A stretch of DNA of 64,000 nt from Bradyrhizobium diazoefficiens USDA 110 (GTDB lineage Bacteria > Pseudomonadota > Alphaproteobacteria > Rhizobiales > Xanthobacteraceae): contig NC_004463.1 in assembly GCF_000011365.1 (NCBI RefSeq), forward strand, positions 6,682,001-6,746,000. Direction: 5' to 3'. Both the position numbers and the translations under genes were made by a program. Below are positions 18,121-27,511 of the stretch, piece by piece (within the stretch, counting starts at the first letter, position 1; every line of letters begins with the position of its first letter). Below the pieces are notes generated by a model. The model ran no database searches. It was not told the DNA's origin and worked only from the letters and a program-made list of their open reading frames with translations.

Positions 18121-18178
18121 TCTCTTCCCATCGACGATAGGCCTGTTAGCATCGCCGGGCCCAGCAAGAGGATATCGC

Positions 18179-19042
18179 GTGCCGCAACCTGCGCCGATGA
18201 TAACGAAGGACGGACGCCTCGCCTATGAAGCCGCCGGCGATCCGGGCGCGATACCGTTGATTTTCCTGCATGGGATTGGCGGCGCGGCGCGCGCCTGGCG
18301 GCACCAGCTTGCCACATTCGGCGACCGCTTCCGCGCGATCGCATGGGACATGCCGGGCTATGGCGGATCGGCGCCGCTTGCCCGCGTCAGCATCGCTGCC
18401 CTGGCCGATGCGCTCCAGCAATTCATCGAGCAGCTCGGCGCAACAAGGCCCATTCTGGTCGGACATTCGATCGGCGGCATGATCGTCCAGAAATGGCTGG
18501 AGCAATCGCCGAAACTGGCGCGCGCGGTCGTGCTGGCGCAGACCAGCCCGGCGTTCGGCAAGGCCGATGGCGACTGGCAGAAATCGTTCATCGCAGCGCG
18601 GCTCGGACCGCTCGATCGCGGCGAGACGATGAGGTCGCTGGCGCCCTCGCTGGTGAAGGAGCTGGTGGGGGACAATCCTGATGCGGAAGGGATGGAACTT
18701 GCGCGTGCGTGCATGGGAAGCGTGCCCGAAGCGAGCTATCGCGCCATGATGCTGGCCTTGATCGGGTTCGATCAGCGCAGCACGCTCAAGGATATTTCCG
18801 TGCCGACGCTGCTGCTGTCCGGCTCCAAGGACAACAACGCACCAGCGCCGATGATGGCGAAGACGGCGACCTACATTCCCTCGGCTCAATATGTCGAGCT
18901 GGCCGGCGTCGGCCATCTCGCGAACCTTGAACGTCCCGAGGCCTTTGACGAGGCGCTCGGCAAGTTCCTGGACTCCGTCGTTGCAAAACACAGGTGCCTG
19001 CGCAATGACCATGCAAGTCAGCAAGACGATCGGCGCGAGTGA
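18179..19042 (+). CDS. alpha/beta hydrolase
   Basis: 287 residues from a GTG with AGAGGA upstream; ATG 18197 is an alternative. Alpha/beta-hydrolase fold: LHGIGGAARAW oxyanion region, nucleophile elbow GHSIGG (Ser about 98), acid near LLLSGSKDNNAPA, and final His in VGHLANLERP. Such enzymes serve as ring-cleavage C-C hydrolases, enol-lactone hydrolases, thioesterases or deformylases. Its 3' end overlaps the acyl-CoA dehydrogenase start by 38 bases, so the two are translationally coupled. First gene of a five-gene operon. Confidence 0.87.
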   Translation: MPQPAPMITKDGRLAYEAAGDPGAIPLIFLHGIGGAARAWRHQLATFGDRFRAIAWDMPGYGGSAPLARVSIAALADALQQFIEQLGATRPILVGHSIGGMIVQKWLEQSPKLARAVVLAQTSPAFGKADGDWQKSFIAARLGPLDRGETMRSLAPSLVKELVGDNPDAEGMELARACMGSVPEASYRAMMLALIGFDQRSTLKDISVPTLLLSGSKDNNAPAPMMAKTATYIPSAQYVELAGVGHLANLERPEAFDEALGKFLDSVVAKHRCLRNDHASQQDDRRE

Positions 19043-20294
19043 CAAGGTCATGCTGGATGCACCGATCTTCGATCCCGTCGCGTTCCGCCTGAGCGACGAA
19101 CAGGCCGGCATCATCGCGCGCGCCCGCGAGATCGGCCAGAGCGTGTTCGCCGGGCGCGCTGCGACCTACGATCTCGAGGCGACCTTTCCGACCGAGAATT
19201 ATCGCGACCTGCATCGCGTCGGCCTGCTCGGCATCGCCGTCCCCAAGAAGCACGGCGGCCTCGGCGCGAACTACCAGACTTATGCATTGGCCGCAGCCGA
19301 GATCGGCCGCTATTGCGGCGCGACCGCGCTGACCTGGAACATGCATGTCTGCTCCACCCTGTGGTCGGGCCCCCTCGCGGACGATCTCGACATGGACGCG
19401 GAGACCCGCGCCGAGCACGAGCGGCGGCGCGCGGTCCACTACAAGCGTATCGTCGAGGACGGCGCGATCTACTCGCAGCCCTTCTCCGAAGGCGGTGCGG
19501 CGGCCGCGGGCGGCGTCGCCTTCGGAACGGAGGCAAAGCCCGTGAAGGGCGGCTGGATCGTCAACGGCAAGAAGATCTTTGCATCGCTGTCCGGTCATGC
19601 CGACTATTACGGCGTGCTCTGCACCGAAATCCAGGAAGGCGGGAAGGCCTCGCGCCGCAACACACTTTACGTCGCAATTCCGGCGAAGTCACAGGGCGTC
19701 TCCGTCGTCGGCGATTGGGATCCGCTCGGCATGCGCGGAACGGTTTCGCGGACGCTGCTGTTCGAGGACGTGTTCGTCCCGGAGGATTCCGCGCTGATGC
19801 CGCGCGGCGTCTATTTCCAGGCCGCGATGCGCTGGCCGCACATGTTCCTGACGCTGTCGCCGACCTATATGGGCCTCGCGCAAGCGGCCTATGACTTCAC
19901 CGTGCGTTACTTGCGCGGCGAGGTGCCGGGCATGCCGCCGGTCAAGCGACGGATGTACCCGACCAAGCAGATCGCGGTCGCGCAAATGCAGATCAAGCTC
20001 GAGCAGATCAAGTCGATCTGGTTCCAGGCCGTCACGGAAGCGCGCGCCAATCCGAGCAAGGAGCAGGTGCTGCGCGCCTATGCCGCGCAATATTCGGTGA
20101 TGGAGGGAGCCAATGAGCTCGCCGCGCTCGCAATCCGCACCTGCGGCGGCCAGGCGATGCTTCGCTCGCTCCCACTGGAGCGGATCTATCGCGACAGCCG
20201 CTGCGGCTCCCTGATGCTGCCCTGGACGGCCGAGCTTTGCCTCGACCGTATCGGGCGCGAGGCGCTGTATGAGGCTGGCGAAACGGACGACTGA
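19005..20294 (+). CDS. acyl-CoA dehydrogenase family protein
   Basis: 429 residues from ATG 19005 (ATG 19011 is possible). Three-domain acyl-CoA dehydrogenase fold: N-terminal helices (LSDEQAGIIARAREIG), middle beta domain (YSQPFSEGG ... GGWIVNGKKIFASLSGHADY), C-terminal helical domain with ICGG-type loop IRTCGGQAMLRSLPLERIYRDSR. The middle-domain motif WDPLGMRGTVSRTLLFEDV is well kept. It oxidises an acyl-CoA with FAD; electrons usually go to ETF. Embedded between hydrolase and acyl-CoA ligase genes with overlaps, so it belongs to one pathway. Confidence 0.88.
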   Translation: MTMQVSKTIGASDKVMLDAPIFDPVAFRLSDEQAGIIARAREIGQSVFAGRAATYDLEATFPTENYRDLHRVGLLGIAVPKKHGGLGANYQTYALAAAEIGRYCGATALTWNMHVCSTLWSGPLADDLDMDAETRAEHERRRAVHYKRIVEDGAIYSQPFSEGGAAAAGGVAFGTEAKPVKGGWIVNGKKIFASLSGHADYYGVLCTEIQEGGKASRRNTLYVAIPAKSQGVSVVGDWDPLGMRGTVSRTLLFEDVFVPEDSALMPRGVYFQAAMRWPHMFLTLSPTYMGLAQAAYDFTVRYLRGEVPGMPPVKRRMYPTKQIAVAQMQIKLEQIKSIWFQAVTEARANPSKEQVLRAYAAQYSVMEGANELAALAIRTCGGQAMLRSLPLERIYRDSRCGSLMLPWTAELCLDRIGREALYEAGETDD

Positions 20295-20296
20295 CG

Positions 20297-21832
20297 GTGG
20301 ACCTCTGTAGTCTGATCGACCGCAACGCGGCGTTCGCGCCAGACAAGACCGCCATCGCCTTCGGGAGGGAGCGGCTGAGCTACGCGGCGTTTGCCGCGCG
20401 TATCGAGCAAACCGCCACGGCCTTGAAGCAGGAGCTCGACGTCGGCCGGGGCGATCGCGTTGCGATCCTCAGCCTGAACCGGCCGGACTATCTGGTTCTG
20501 CTTTATGCTTGCGCGCGGCTCGGGGCGATGCTGGTGCCCTTGAACTGGCGGCTGGCGATCGCCGAACAGCTCTTCATTCTCACCGATGCGGGCGCCAAGG
20601 TGCTGGTGCTCGAGCAGGCATTTGAGGGAGTTCTTTCCGAGCTCGTGCGAACAGCGCCGGGGACATCCGTTGTCGGCCTCGACTTTGTGCCGCCGCGCGG
20701 CACGACTTTCGAAAGCCTGCTGGCAAATAGCGATCTCACCAGCCGAAATCCGCACACCGACCTCTCTTGTCCGCTCCTCATCGTCTACACGTCAGGGACC
20801 ACCGGCCGGCCGAAGGGCGCGGTGCTGCGTCAGGAAGCGCTGTTCTGGAACGGCGTGATGAGCCAGCACATGCACAACATGACGTCCGACGATCACGTGC
20901 TGACGGTGCTGCCGCTGTTCCACGTCGGCGGTCTCAATATCCAGACCACGCCGGCGCTCCAGCTCGGCGCGACCGTCACGATCCACGCCCGCTTCACGCC
21001 GGACACGGCGCTCGCAGCGATCGCGCACGATCGACCCACGCTGACGGTGATGGTGCCGGCGATCATTCAGGCCGCAAGCGAGCATCCCGCCTGGACCACG
21101 GCCGATCTCTCATCGCTCAAGGCCGTGGCCACCGGTTCGACCATCGTACCGCCGCACCTGATCGACCGCTTTGTCGCGCGCGGCGTTCCCGTGCTCCAGG
21201 TCTATGGTTCGACGGAGACCTGCCCCATCGCGATCTATACGCGGCTTGGCGGCGATCTCTCGCGAGAGGGATCAACCGGACTTGCGGGCCTGTGCTGCGA
21301 AGCGCAGGTGATTGATGAGGCCGGCCGTGAGGTGCCGGCGGGCACGCCAGGGGAGATCGCTGTGCGCGGCCCCAACGTGTTCTTCGAATATTGGGGTAAT
21401 GCGGACGCCACGCACGATGCGCTGAGCGATGGCTGGTATCGCACCGGCGATATCGGCCTGTGCGATGCCGACGGCTATTTCTGGATCCGCGACCGCAAGA
21501 AGAACTTGATCATTTCCGGCGGGGAGAATGTCTACCCGGCCGAGGTCGAGCGCGTCCTGCTGGAACACCCCGATGTCAGCGAATGCGCCGTGATCGGCAG
21601 GCCGGACCCGCGCTGGGACGAAGTGCCGATCGCCTATGTCATCCGGCGACCCGGCTGTCGGCTCGAAGCGGAGGAACTGAGGGCGTACCTCCAGGCGCAG
21701 CTTGCGCGCTTCAAGGTTCCGCGCGACATCGTCTTCGTCACCGACCTGCCGCGCACGGCGCTGGGCAAGGTCCAGCATTTCCTGCTGAAGCAGCTTGATG
21801 CGCAATCGCGCGCACGGGGAGAGACATCTTGA
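20297..21832 (+). CDS. acyl-CoA synthetase (AMP-binding)
   Basis: 511 residues from a GTG two bases after the previous stop. ANL enzyme: P-loop YTSGTTGRPKGAV (about 165-177), VYGSTETCPIA, hinge DRKKNLIISGGENVYPAEVE (about 400) and C-terminal lysine in TALGKVQHF. The GENVYP motif is typical of fatty/aromatic acyl-CoA ligases. This is the second CoA ligase of the island and probably activates the operon's own substrate for the acyl-CoA dehydrogenase. The stop overlaps the next start (TTGA). Confidence 0.88.
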   Translation: MDLCSLIDRNAAFAPDKTAIAFGRERLSYAAFAARIEQTATALKQELDVGRGDRVAILSLNRPDYLVLLYACARLGAMLVPLNWRLAIAEQLFILTDAGAKVLVLEQAFEGVLSELVRTAPGTSVVGLDFVPPRGTTFESLLANSDLTSRNPHTDLSCPLLIVYTSGTTGRPKGAVLRQEALFWNGVMSQHMHNMTSDDHVLTVLPLFHVGGLNIQTTPALQLGATVTIHARFTPDTALAAIAHDRPTLTVMVPAIIQAASEHPAWTTADLSSLKAVATGSTIVPPHLIDRFVARGVPVLQVYGSTETCPIAIYTRLGGDLSREGSTGLAGLCCEAQVIDEAGREVPAGTPGEIAVRGPNVFFEYWGNADATHDALSDGWYRTGDIGLCDADGYFWIRDRKKNLIISGGENVYPAEVERVLLEHPDVSECAVIGRPDPRWDEVPIAYVIRRPGCRLEAEELRAYLQAQLARFKVPRDIVFVTDLPRTALGKVQHFLLKQLDAQSRARGETS

Positions 21833-22917
21833 AGATTGCAGTTCTGGGTGGGGGAAACGGCTCTTTCGCGGCCGCGGGCGATTTTGCGCTGTCGGGACAT
21901 GAGGTCCGGCTCTGGCGCCGCGACGCGGATCAGGTCACCGCGCATCGCGCCGACGGCTCGCGCATCCTGGTGAAGGACCATAACGGCCGCCACGACATGA
22001 AGCTGGCGCTGGTGACGACCGACATCGCCGAAGCCATGAACGGTGTCGAACTGATCCTGTGCCCTGCTCCCGCCTTCGCACAGCCGGATATTGCAAGGCT
22101 CGTCGCACCGCATCTGCGGGACGGCCAGGTCGTGTTTCTGCCGCCCGCGACATTCGGATCGATGATCTTCGCGAAGGCCGCACAGGACGCCGGCAACCAG
22201 GCCAAGGCGAGCTTTGCCGAAACCGGCACGCTGCCCTGGCTCACCCGCAAGCACGGGCCGTTCGAGGTCGCGATCACGATCCGCGCCAAGCGGTTGCCGG
22301 TTGGCATCTTTCCGCTCGATCGGGCGCCGCACGCACTCGACGTGATTGGACGCGCCTTCCCCGACGCAATCGAACCATGCGGAGATGCGCTGTCCGGCGC
22401 GCTGATGAATGCAGGTCCCATCATCCATCCGCCGCTGATCGTGATGAACGCCGGCCCGATCGAACATTTCGAGCGATGGGACATCCACAAGGAAGGAACC
22501 CAAGCCTCGATCCGCCGGGTGACCGACGCGCTCGACGCTGAGCGGATCGCGGTGCGGGAGGCGCTCGGCTACGGTGCACCGCATTTCCCGCTCGCTCACC
22601 ACTACGCGAAGGAGGGCGAAATCTGGATGTATGGTCGCGGCTCGCATGACCGGCTGACGGACTCCGGCGACTGGCGCGAGCGCATCGTGCTGACCGAGCA
22701 CCGCTACATGCGCGAGGATTTGCGGCTTGGATTGTCGCTGCTGGTCTCCGTCGCCGGCTTGGCGGGCGTGGCTACACCGTTGGCCAAGGCTTTCCTCGCC
22801 ATCGGTGGCGCGATCTGCGGCGAGGATTTTGCCCAAGGCGGCCGAACGCTCGATGCGCTCGGTCTCGGCGGCCTCGGCAAGGCCGAATTGCAGACGCTGC
22901 TTCGCAACGGATTCTGA
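21829..22917 (+). CDS. NAD/NADP-dependent octopine/nopaline dehydrogenase family protein
   Basis: 362 residues from a TTG that overlaps the ligase stop by four bases, with GGGGAGAG upstream. N-terminal Rossmann domain IAVLGGGNGSFAAAGDFAL (about 1-180) and a C-terminal helical domain with the opine-dehydrogenase signature around NAGPIIHPPLIVMNAGP and a conserved His region (GAPHFPLAHHY). The family reductively couples, or oxidatively cleaves, N-(carboxyalkyl) amino acids, though many members are of unknown substrate. Its presence inside a beta-oxidation-like operon is unusual and suggests the substrate carries an amino acid or amine part. Confidence 0.82.
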   Translation: MKIAVLGGGNGSFAAAGDFALSGHEVRLWRRDADQVTAHRADGSRILVKDHNGRHDMKLALVTTDIAEAMNGVELILCPAPAFAQPDIARLVAPHLRDGQVVFLPPATFGSMIFAKAAQDAGNQAKASFAETGTLPWLTRKHGPFEVAITIRAKRLPVGIFPLDRAPHALDVIGRAFPDAIEPCGDALSGALMNAGPIIHPPLIVMNAGPIEHFERWDIHKEGTQASIRRVTDALDAERIAVREALGYGAPHFPLAHHYAKEGEIWMYGRGSHDRLTDSGDWRERIVLTEHRYMREDLRLGLSLLVSVAGLAGVATPLAKAFLAIGGAICGEDFAQGGRTLDALGLGGLGKAELQTLLRNGF

Positions 22918-22920
22918 TCG

Positions 22921-23913
22921 ATGACCAGTCGCGCCAACATCGCCTGTCTCGGGGCCGGCCGCATGGGGCGCGGCATTGCTGTCGCGTTCGCCTATGCCGG
23001 GCACAGGGTCACGATGATCGACGTCAAGCCCCGCTCCGCCGAGGACTTCGCCAAGCTGGAAACGGATGCGCTCGGCGAAGTCAGGAAGACATTCGCGAGC
23101 CTCTCGAACCTGGGGCTGCTGACCGAGGCAGATGTCGATCCGCTCGTCGCGCGTGTCTCGGTGGCGACGGCCAGCCAGAGCGGCACAGCGCTTGCCGACG
23201 CCGGAATGGTTTTCGAGGGTGTCCCTGAAGTCGTCGAGCTCAAGCGGGAGGTGCTGGGGGCGGCCTCAAGACAGGTCAAGCCGGACACGATCATTGCATC
23301 GACGACGTCGACCATTCTGGTCGACGACCTGTCCGGCGCGATCGTGAACCCTCACCGCTTCCTCAACGTCCACTGGCTTAACCCGGCCTATCTGATCCCG
23401 CTGGTCGAGGTTTCGCCCGGCAAAGCCACCGATCCCGCCATCATCGACGAGGTCAAGGCGCTGCTTGAGGGAATCGGCAAGGTGCCGGTGGTCTGCGCGG
23501 CGACGCCCGGCTTCATCGTCCCGCGCATCCAGGCGCTGGCCATGAACGAGGCCGCGCGCATGGTCGAGGAAGGCGTCGCCAGCGCTGAGGAGATCGACAA
23601 GGCGATCCGCTACGGCTTCGGCTTCCGCTACGCCGTGCTAGGGCTGCTCGAGTTCATCGACTGGGGCGGCGGCGATATCCTCTACTATGCGAGCCGTTAT
23701 CTCGAAGGTGCCCTCGGCAGCGACCGCTATCGCGCGCCGGACGTCATCTCGCGCAACATGCACGAAGGCCGGATCGGCCTGCGAACCGGCGCAGGCTTTC
23801 TCGATTATTCCGGGCTCGATGTCGACGCCTATCGGGCCAAGCGGCTTCAGGCCATGGTCGACCTGCTCCGGCATTTCGAGCTGGCTCGCCCGCCAGTGCT
23901 CGACCGCGACTAA
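22921..23913 (+). CDS. 3-hydroxyacyl-CoA dehydrogenase
   Basis: 330 residues, three bases after the previous stop. N-terminal Rossmann domain (CLGAGRMGRGIAVAFAYAG) and C-terminal 3-hydroxyacyl-CoA dehydrogenase domain (VPRIQALAMNEAARMVEEG). The catalytic His lies in NVHWLNPAYLIPLVEV. It differs from FadB-type fusions by lacking a hydratase domain. Last gene of the five-gene operon; its stop overlaps the convergent NicX-like gene by four bases. Expected to oxidise the 3-hydroxyacyl-CoA made after the dehydrogenase and hydratase steps. Confidence 0.88.
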   Translation: MTSRANIACLGAGRMGRGIAVAFAYAGHRVTMIDVKPRSAEDFAKLETDALGEVRKTFASLSNLGLLTEADVDPLVARVSVATASQSGTALADAGMVFEGVPEVVELKREVLGAASRQVKPDTIIASTTSTILVDDLSGAIVNPHRFLNVHWLNPAYLIPLVEVSPGKATDPAIIDEVKALLEGIGKVPVVCAATPGFIVPRIQALAMNEAARMVEEGVASAEEIDKAIRYGFGFRYAVLGLLEFIDWGGGDILYYASRYLEGALGSDRYRAPDVISRNMHEGRIGLRTGAGFLDYSGLDVDAYRAKRLQAMVDLLRHFELARPPVLDRD

Positions 23914-24956
23914 CCGAAGACGTCCTGAAGCACGCCGTCCCGCACAACCGCGACGCCGTCCAGCTCGATAGTGGTTCCCATCATCGGCAGGTCGAAATGA
24001 CCTGCCGTGTAGCGGCCGGCGAATTCGTTCGCGCCGGTCGAGAACAGGAAATTGCCGGAGACCGCACGTATCTCCGTGCCATTGGTGTCGCGCTGATCGT
24101 ACATCGACAGTGCTTCATAGCGCGCGCCAGGGTTCATGCCGAAACCGACATGCGATACGGCGTAAGCCTCGCGATCGCCCCAGGCGGCAAGATAAGCACG
24201 CATCATTGCGGCATCCGTGCCCTCCCCTTCCAGTTCGACGACGTAATCGTCCTTCAACGTCATCTTCACAGGTGACGTCAGGTAGCGCTTGAATGTCAGG
24301 TTGATGTCGCCGGGCGCCATCACAAGCGTACCGTTGATCGTCCCGCTCTTGGGAAAGCTGACGACGATGCCGCCCGGCCAATGCGCGAGCGTGCCGGGCT
24401 TGTCGGTCCAGCCCCACACGCCGACCGTTGATGCACCGACCATGTCCACGTCGAGCGCCGTGCCCGCTTTCGAGGTGACCCGCATCCGCTTGGTCCCGCG
24501 CAGCATCTTCGCCGCCGCGCGAACGCGCTTCTCGAGTGCGGGGTCCGGCACCATCCGCTCCAGCGCCTCCGGGTGCTCGTTGGAGATCACCAGGATCCGC
24601 GCGCCTGCCTTGAGGATCTCGGGCGTCTCCACCGCGTGCATCAGGCCCTCGATGGTGCAATCAACCACAAAGCCGGCCTGCTGAAGCGCGCTGATTACCG
24701 GGCCGAGCCGTTGGATCGCCTCGCTCGCGCCTGTCGAACGAACCGGAACGATATTGCGATTGCGCGGCGTCGGCATCACCACATGAAATGGCCGCGCGCC
24801 CATCCGCAGCAGCGCGAGTTCCGCCAGATGTACATTCAGCGCACGCGATTGCGTCTCCGAGAGGATCGCCGCGGTATCGCCGGCCTTGACGGCGCATCGT
24901 TCGAAAATCTCACAAAATGCGTCGATCCATTTTGCTTCGATGCGATCAGCCAGCAT
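23910..24956 (-). CDS. NicX-like protein (2,5-dihydroxypyridine dioxygenase / M29 aminopeptidase fold)
   Basis: 348 residues, GGGAG before the ATG. It matches the family that includes NicX, the iron(II) enzyme that opens 2,5-dihydroxypyridine, and M29-type aminopeptidases. Recognisable parts: an N-terminal Rossmann-like half, FPKSGTINGTLVMAPGDIN, and the C-terminal metal region with HVGFGMNPGAR, FLFSTGANEF and AGHFDLPMMG. Databases often call such proteins leucyl aminopeptidase; the catabolic neighbourhood favours a ring-cleaving dioxygenase. It is the last gene of the importer operon, 38 bases after the second permease. Confidence 0.72.
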   Translation of the reverse strand: MLADRIEAKWIDAFCEIFERCAVKAGDTAAILSETQSRALNVHLAELALLRMGARPFHVVMPTPRNRNIVPVRSTGASEAIQRLGPVISALQQAGFVVDCTIEGLMHAVETPEILKAGARILVISNEHPEALERMVPDPALEKRVRAAAKMLRGTKRMRVTSKAGTALDVDMVGASTVGVWGWTDKPGTLAHWPGGIVVSFPKSGTINGTLVMAPGDINLTFKRYLTSPVKMTLKDDYVVELEGEGTDAAMMRAYLAAWGDREAYAVSHVGFGMNPGARYEALSMYDQRDTNGTEIRAVSGNFLFSTGANEFAGRYTAGHFDLPMMGTTIELDGVAVVRDGVLQDVFG

Positions 24957-24994
24957 GGTTCACTCCCGGTATCGTGGTTTCTTGTTCCGTCAGA

Positions 24995-25762
24995 TCACGC
25001 TTCGGGAAAGCCCCGTAGGAGGTACGATCGCACGACGCCCAGCAACGCGTTCAGGATCAACCCGAGCAGCGAGATCGTGATCAGCGGCACGAACATGTCG
25101 ACGGCCTGGAACGTCCGGGCCGCCGTGACGAGGGCATGGCCCAGCCCGTCCGTCGACGTGATCATCTCGGCCAGAAACACCACGATGCAGGAAATGACAA
25201 GGCCGATCCGGCAGCCGGTCAGGATCGACGGCATCGCCGCCGGCAGCACCACCTTGAAAAGGACTTCATAGCGCGGCGTTCCCGCCGCCATGGCCGACCA
25301 GATCAGCTTCTGCTCGACGGTCGAGGCGCCGTAGTAGGTGGACAACAGAATAGGGAACAGCGCATCCGCGGCCACCAGCGTGATCTTCGATCCGTGGCCG
25401 AAGCCGAGCAGCAGCAGGAGCGCCGGATAGAGCGCAACCTTTGGCAACGGCGCCAACACGCGGACGATCGGCCGAACCACAGCATCGATCGCGGGACTGG
25501 CAGCAGCAGCGATGCCGATGCTGACGCCAAGTACGACCGCAATCGCGAAGCCGGCAAACAACCGGATCAAGGTCGCCGCGATCTCCTGCTGAAATGTCCA
25601 CGTCACGAGCTGCTGGAGCAACCGGCTGAAGACGAACCCGGGCGGCGGCAGCAGGACCGCAGGCGCAAAGCCGAATGACACCAGGCCTTGCCAAACCGCG
25701 ATCACCAGCACGATTGGCGCGATTCCGAGAAGGACATTTGATGGGAGAATACGCGGCGTCAT
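24995..25762 (-). CDS. ABC transporter permease (SsuC/TauC type)
   Basis: 255 residues from an ATG that overlaps the upstream permease stop (ATGA). About six membrane helices, starting IAPIVLVIAVWQGLVSFG, and the permease-ATPase coupling motif EVLFKVVLPAAMPSILTGCRIGL near residue 175. Inner-membrane half of a taurine/sulfonate/nitrate-type importer. Paired with a second, different permease, so the channel is probably a heterodimer. Confidence 0.9.
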   Translation of the reverse strand: MTPRILPSNVLLGIAPIVLVIAVWQGLVSFGFAPAVLLPPPGFVFSRLLQQLVTWTFQQEIAATLIRLFAGFAIAVVLGVSIGIAAAASPAIDAVVRPIVRVLAPLPKVALYPALLLLLGFGHGSKITLVAADALFPILLSTYYGASTVEQKLIWSAMAAGTPRYEVLFKVVLPAAMPSILTGCRIGLVISCIVVFLAEMITSTDGLGHALVTAARTFQAVDMFVPLITISLLGLILNALLGVVRSYLLRGFPEA

Positions 25763-26544
25763 GAGAAGCTCAACGGTATGTCGAACTGAGGCTCGGACCA
25801 GCGCACAAGCCTTGCGCGGACCCGCTCGAAGATCGCATCGAGGCAGATTCCCATCGCTCCCACGATGATGATCATCGCAAAGACGGTGTCGTATTGACCC
25901 ATGTCGAGCGCGTTGAACAGGATGTTGCCGGCGCCGGACTGGCGGGCAATCATTTCGCTGGTGATCATTGTGATCAGCGCCAGCACCAAGCCCGTGCGGC
26001 AGCCAGTCAGGATCTCCGGCAGCGCCGCCGGCAACACGATGCGAACCAACCGTTGCAAGGGCGAGAGCCCCATGGCCGCACCTGACCACAGCATCTTTTC
26101 TTCGACCGCCCTGGCGCCCTCGAAGCTATGATAGATCACGGGCAGGCTGACGCCGAGGAAGATCACCAGCGTCTTGGCGATATCACCGACCCCCAGCCAC
26201 AGCATGATGATCGGCATCAAGGCCGCTTTCGGTACCGGGTAGATCACCATCAGGAGCGGATTGAAGAAGGCCGCAACTGCGCGGCTGCGTCCCATCAGCA
26301 GGCCGAGAGGAATCGAAACAAGCACTGCAACACCGAACCCGATTGCCATGCGGCGGAGCGAGGCCAGGATATTGATCAGCGACTCCTTGTCGCCGAGAAT
26401 ATCCGGAATCGCCCGGACCGCCTCGATCGCCGTCGGAAAGCTGTCGTTCTTCAGCGCGAGCGAGGCGACCTGCCATATCGCCAGCAGCCCGATGCAGGCG
26501 AACACCGGGGCAGCACGTCTGGCGGAGGTAGCCAGCAATGTCAT
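25759..26544 (-). CDS. ABC transporter permease (SsuC/TauC type)
   Basis: 261 residues from an ATG overlapping the ATPase stop. Six predicted membrane helices (ACIGLLAIWQVASLAL first) and the EAA-type loop QRLVRIVLPAALPEILTGCR. Same family as the adjacent permease but clearly diverged, consistent with a heterodimeric pore. The four-base overlaps on both sides show a tightly coupled operon ATPase - permease - permease. Confidence 0.9.
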   Translation of the reverse strand: MTLLATSARRAAPVFACIGLLAIWQVASLALKNDSFPTAIEAVRAIPDILGDKESLINILASLRRMAIGFGVAVLVSIPLGLLMGRSRAVAAFFNPLLMVIYPVPKAALMPIIMLWLGVGDIAKTLVIFLGVSLPVIYHSFEGARAVEEKMLWSGAAMGLSPLQRLVRIVLPAALPEILTGCRTGLVLALITMITSEMIARQSGAGNILFNALDMGQYDTVFAMIIIVGAMGICLDAIFERVRARLVRWSEPQFDIPLSFS

Positions 26545-27386
26545 GACGGCGATCCGGTCTCGTCGACCTCGTCGAACATGCGCTCGATATCGACGACGTA
26601 CTTCTGGTAGCGCGGATCGAGCAACAGCTCGTTGCGGCGGCGCGGCCGCGGCAGATCGATATCGATCACCTGCCGGATGCGGCCGGGCGACTTCGACATC
26701 ATCACGACCTTGTCCGACAGGAAGACGGCTTCGTCCACCGAATGTGTGACGAACAGCACCGTCTTGCGGTCGCGCTCCCAAATGTTCAGGAGATCGTTCT
26801 GCAAGCGCGTCCGGGTGTGAGCGTCGAGCGCGCCGAACGGCTCGTCCATCAACAGCACTTCGGGATGGTAGGCGAGCGTTCGGGCCAGCGCCACGCGCTG
26901 CTTCATGCCGCCCGACAATTCCTTGGGATAGAAGTTCTCGTAGCCCTTGAGGCCAACCATCTCGATCAGCGCCCGGCTCTGCGCTTCGGCCTCAGGGGTC
27001 CGCACGCCCTGCTGACGCGGCCCGTACATCACATTGCCCAGCACGGTCTTCCAGGGGAAGAGCGCGAACTCCTGGAACACCGGCCCGCGATCCGGACCGG
27101 GTCCTGTGATCGCCTGTCCCTTGATCTTCGCCGCGCCGCTGGTCGGGCTGACGAAGCCCCCGACGATGTAGAGCAGTGTCGACTTGCCGCAACCCGACGG
27201 ACCAAGGATGGAGACAAAGGCGCCCTCGGCGATCGTCAGCGAGATCTCCGATAGCGCCAGATGATCCTTGCGCGACGAGGTCTGAAAAACCTGCGAGACG
27301 CGGTCGATCTCGATGATCGCAGAAGCCGGCTTTTGTGGCGTCACCGCTCCCACCCATTCGCTCGATCTCGAAGGCACGACCTTCAT
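26541..27386 (-). CDS. ABC transporter ATP-binding protein (SsuB/TauB type)
   Basis: 281 residues from ATG 27386 (GGGAG upstream); a further upstream start would add seven residues. All nucleotide motifs are intact: Walker A GPSGCGKST, Q-loop FQEFALFPW, signature LSGGMKQR, Walker B VLLMDEPFGALD, H-loop THSVDEA. Energises the two permeases downstream. The binding protein is encoded upstream, before the IlvD-type gene. The substrate is unknown; family members import sulfonates, nitrate, pyrimidine precursors or aromatic acids. Confidence 0.93.
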   Translation of the reverse strand: MKVVPSRSSEWVGAVTPQKPASAIIEIDRVSQVFQTSSRKDHLALSEISLTIAEGAFVSILGPSGCGKSTLLYIVGGFVSPTSGAAKIKGQAITGPGPDRGPVFQEFALFPWKTVLGNVMYGPRQQGVRTPEAEAQSRALIEMVGLKGYENFYPKELSGGMKQRVALARTLAYHPEVLLMDEPFGALDAHTRTRLQNDLLNIWERDRKTVLFVTHSVDEAVFLSDKVVMMSKSPGRIRQVIDIDLPRPRRRNELLLDPRYQKYVVDIERMFDEVDETGSPS

Positions 27387-27511
27387 CCCGTCTCCCACTT
27401 CACCCACGCACGAACGTCGCGCAACTTGTCTGCTGGATGTCCTCCGTCAGCGGCAGGAGCTTAGCAAGAAACTTGCCAGACAGGTGCCCGTTCTCGCACA
27501 GGTACGCCGCG

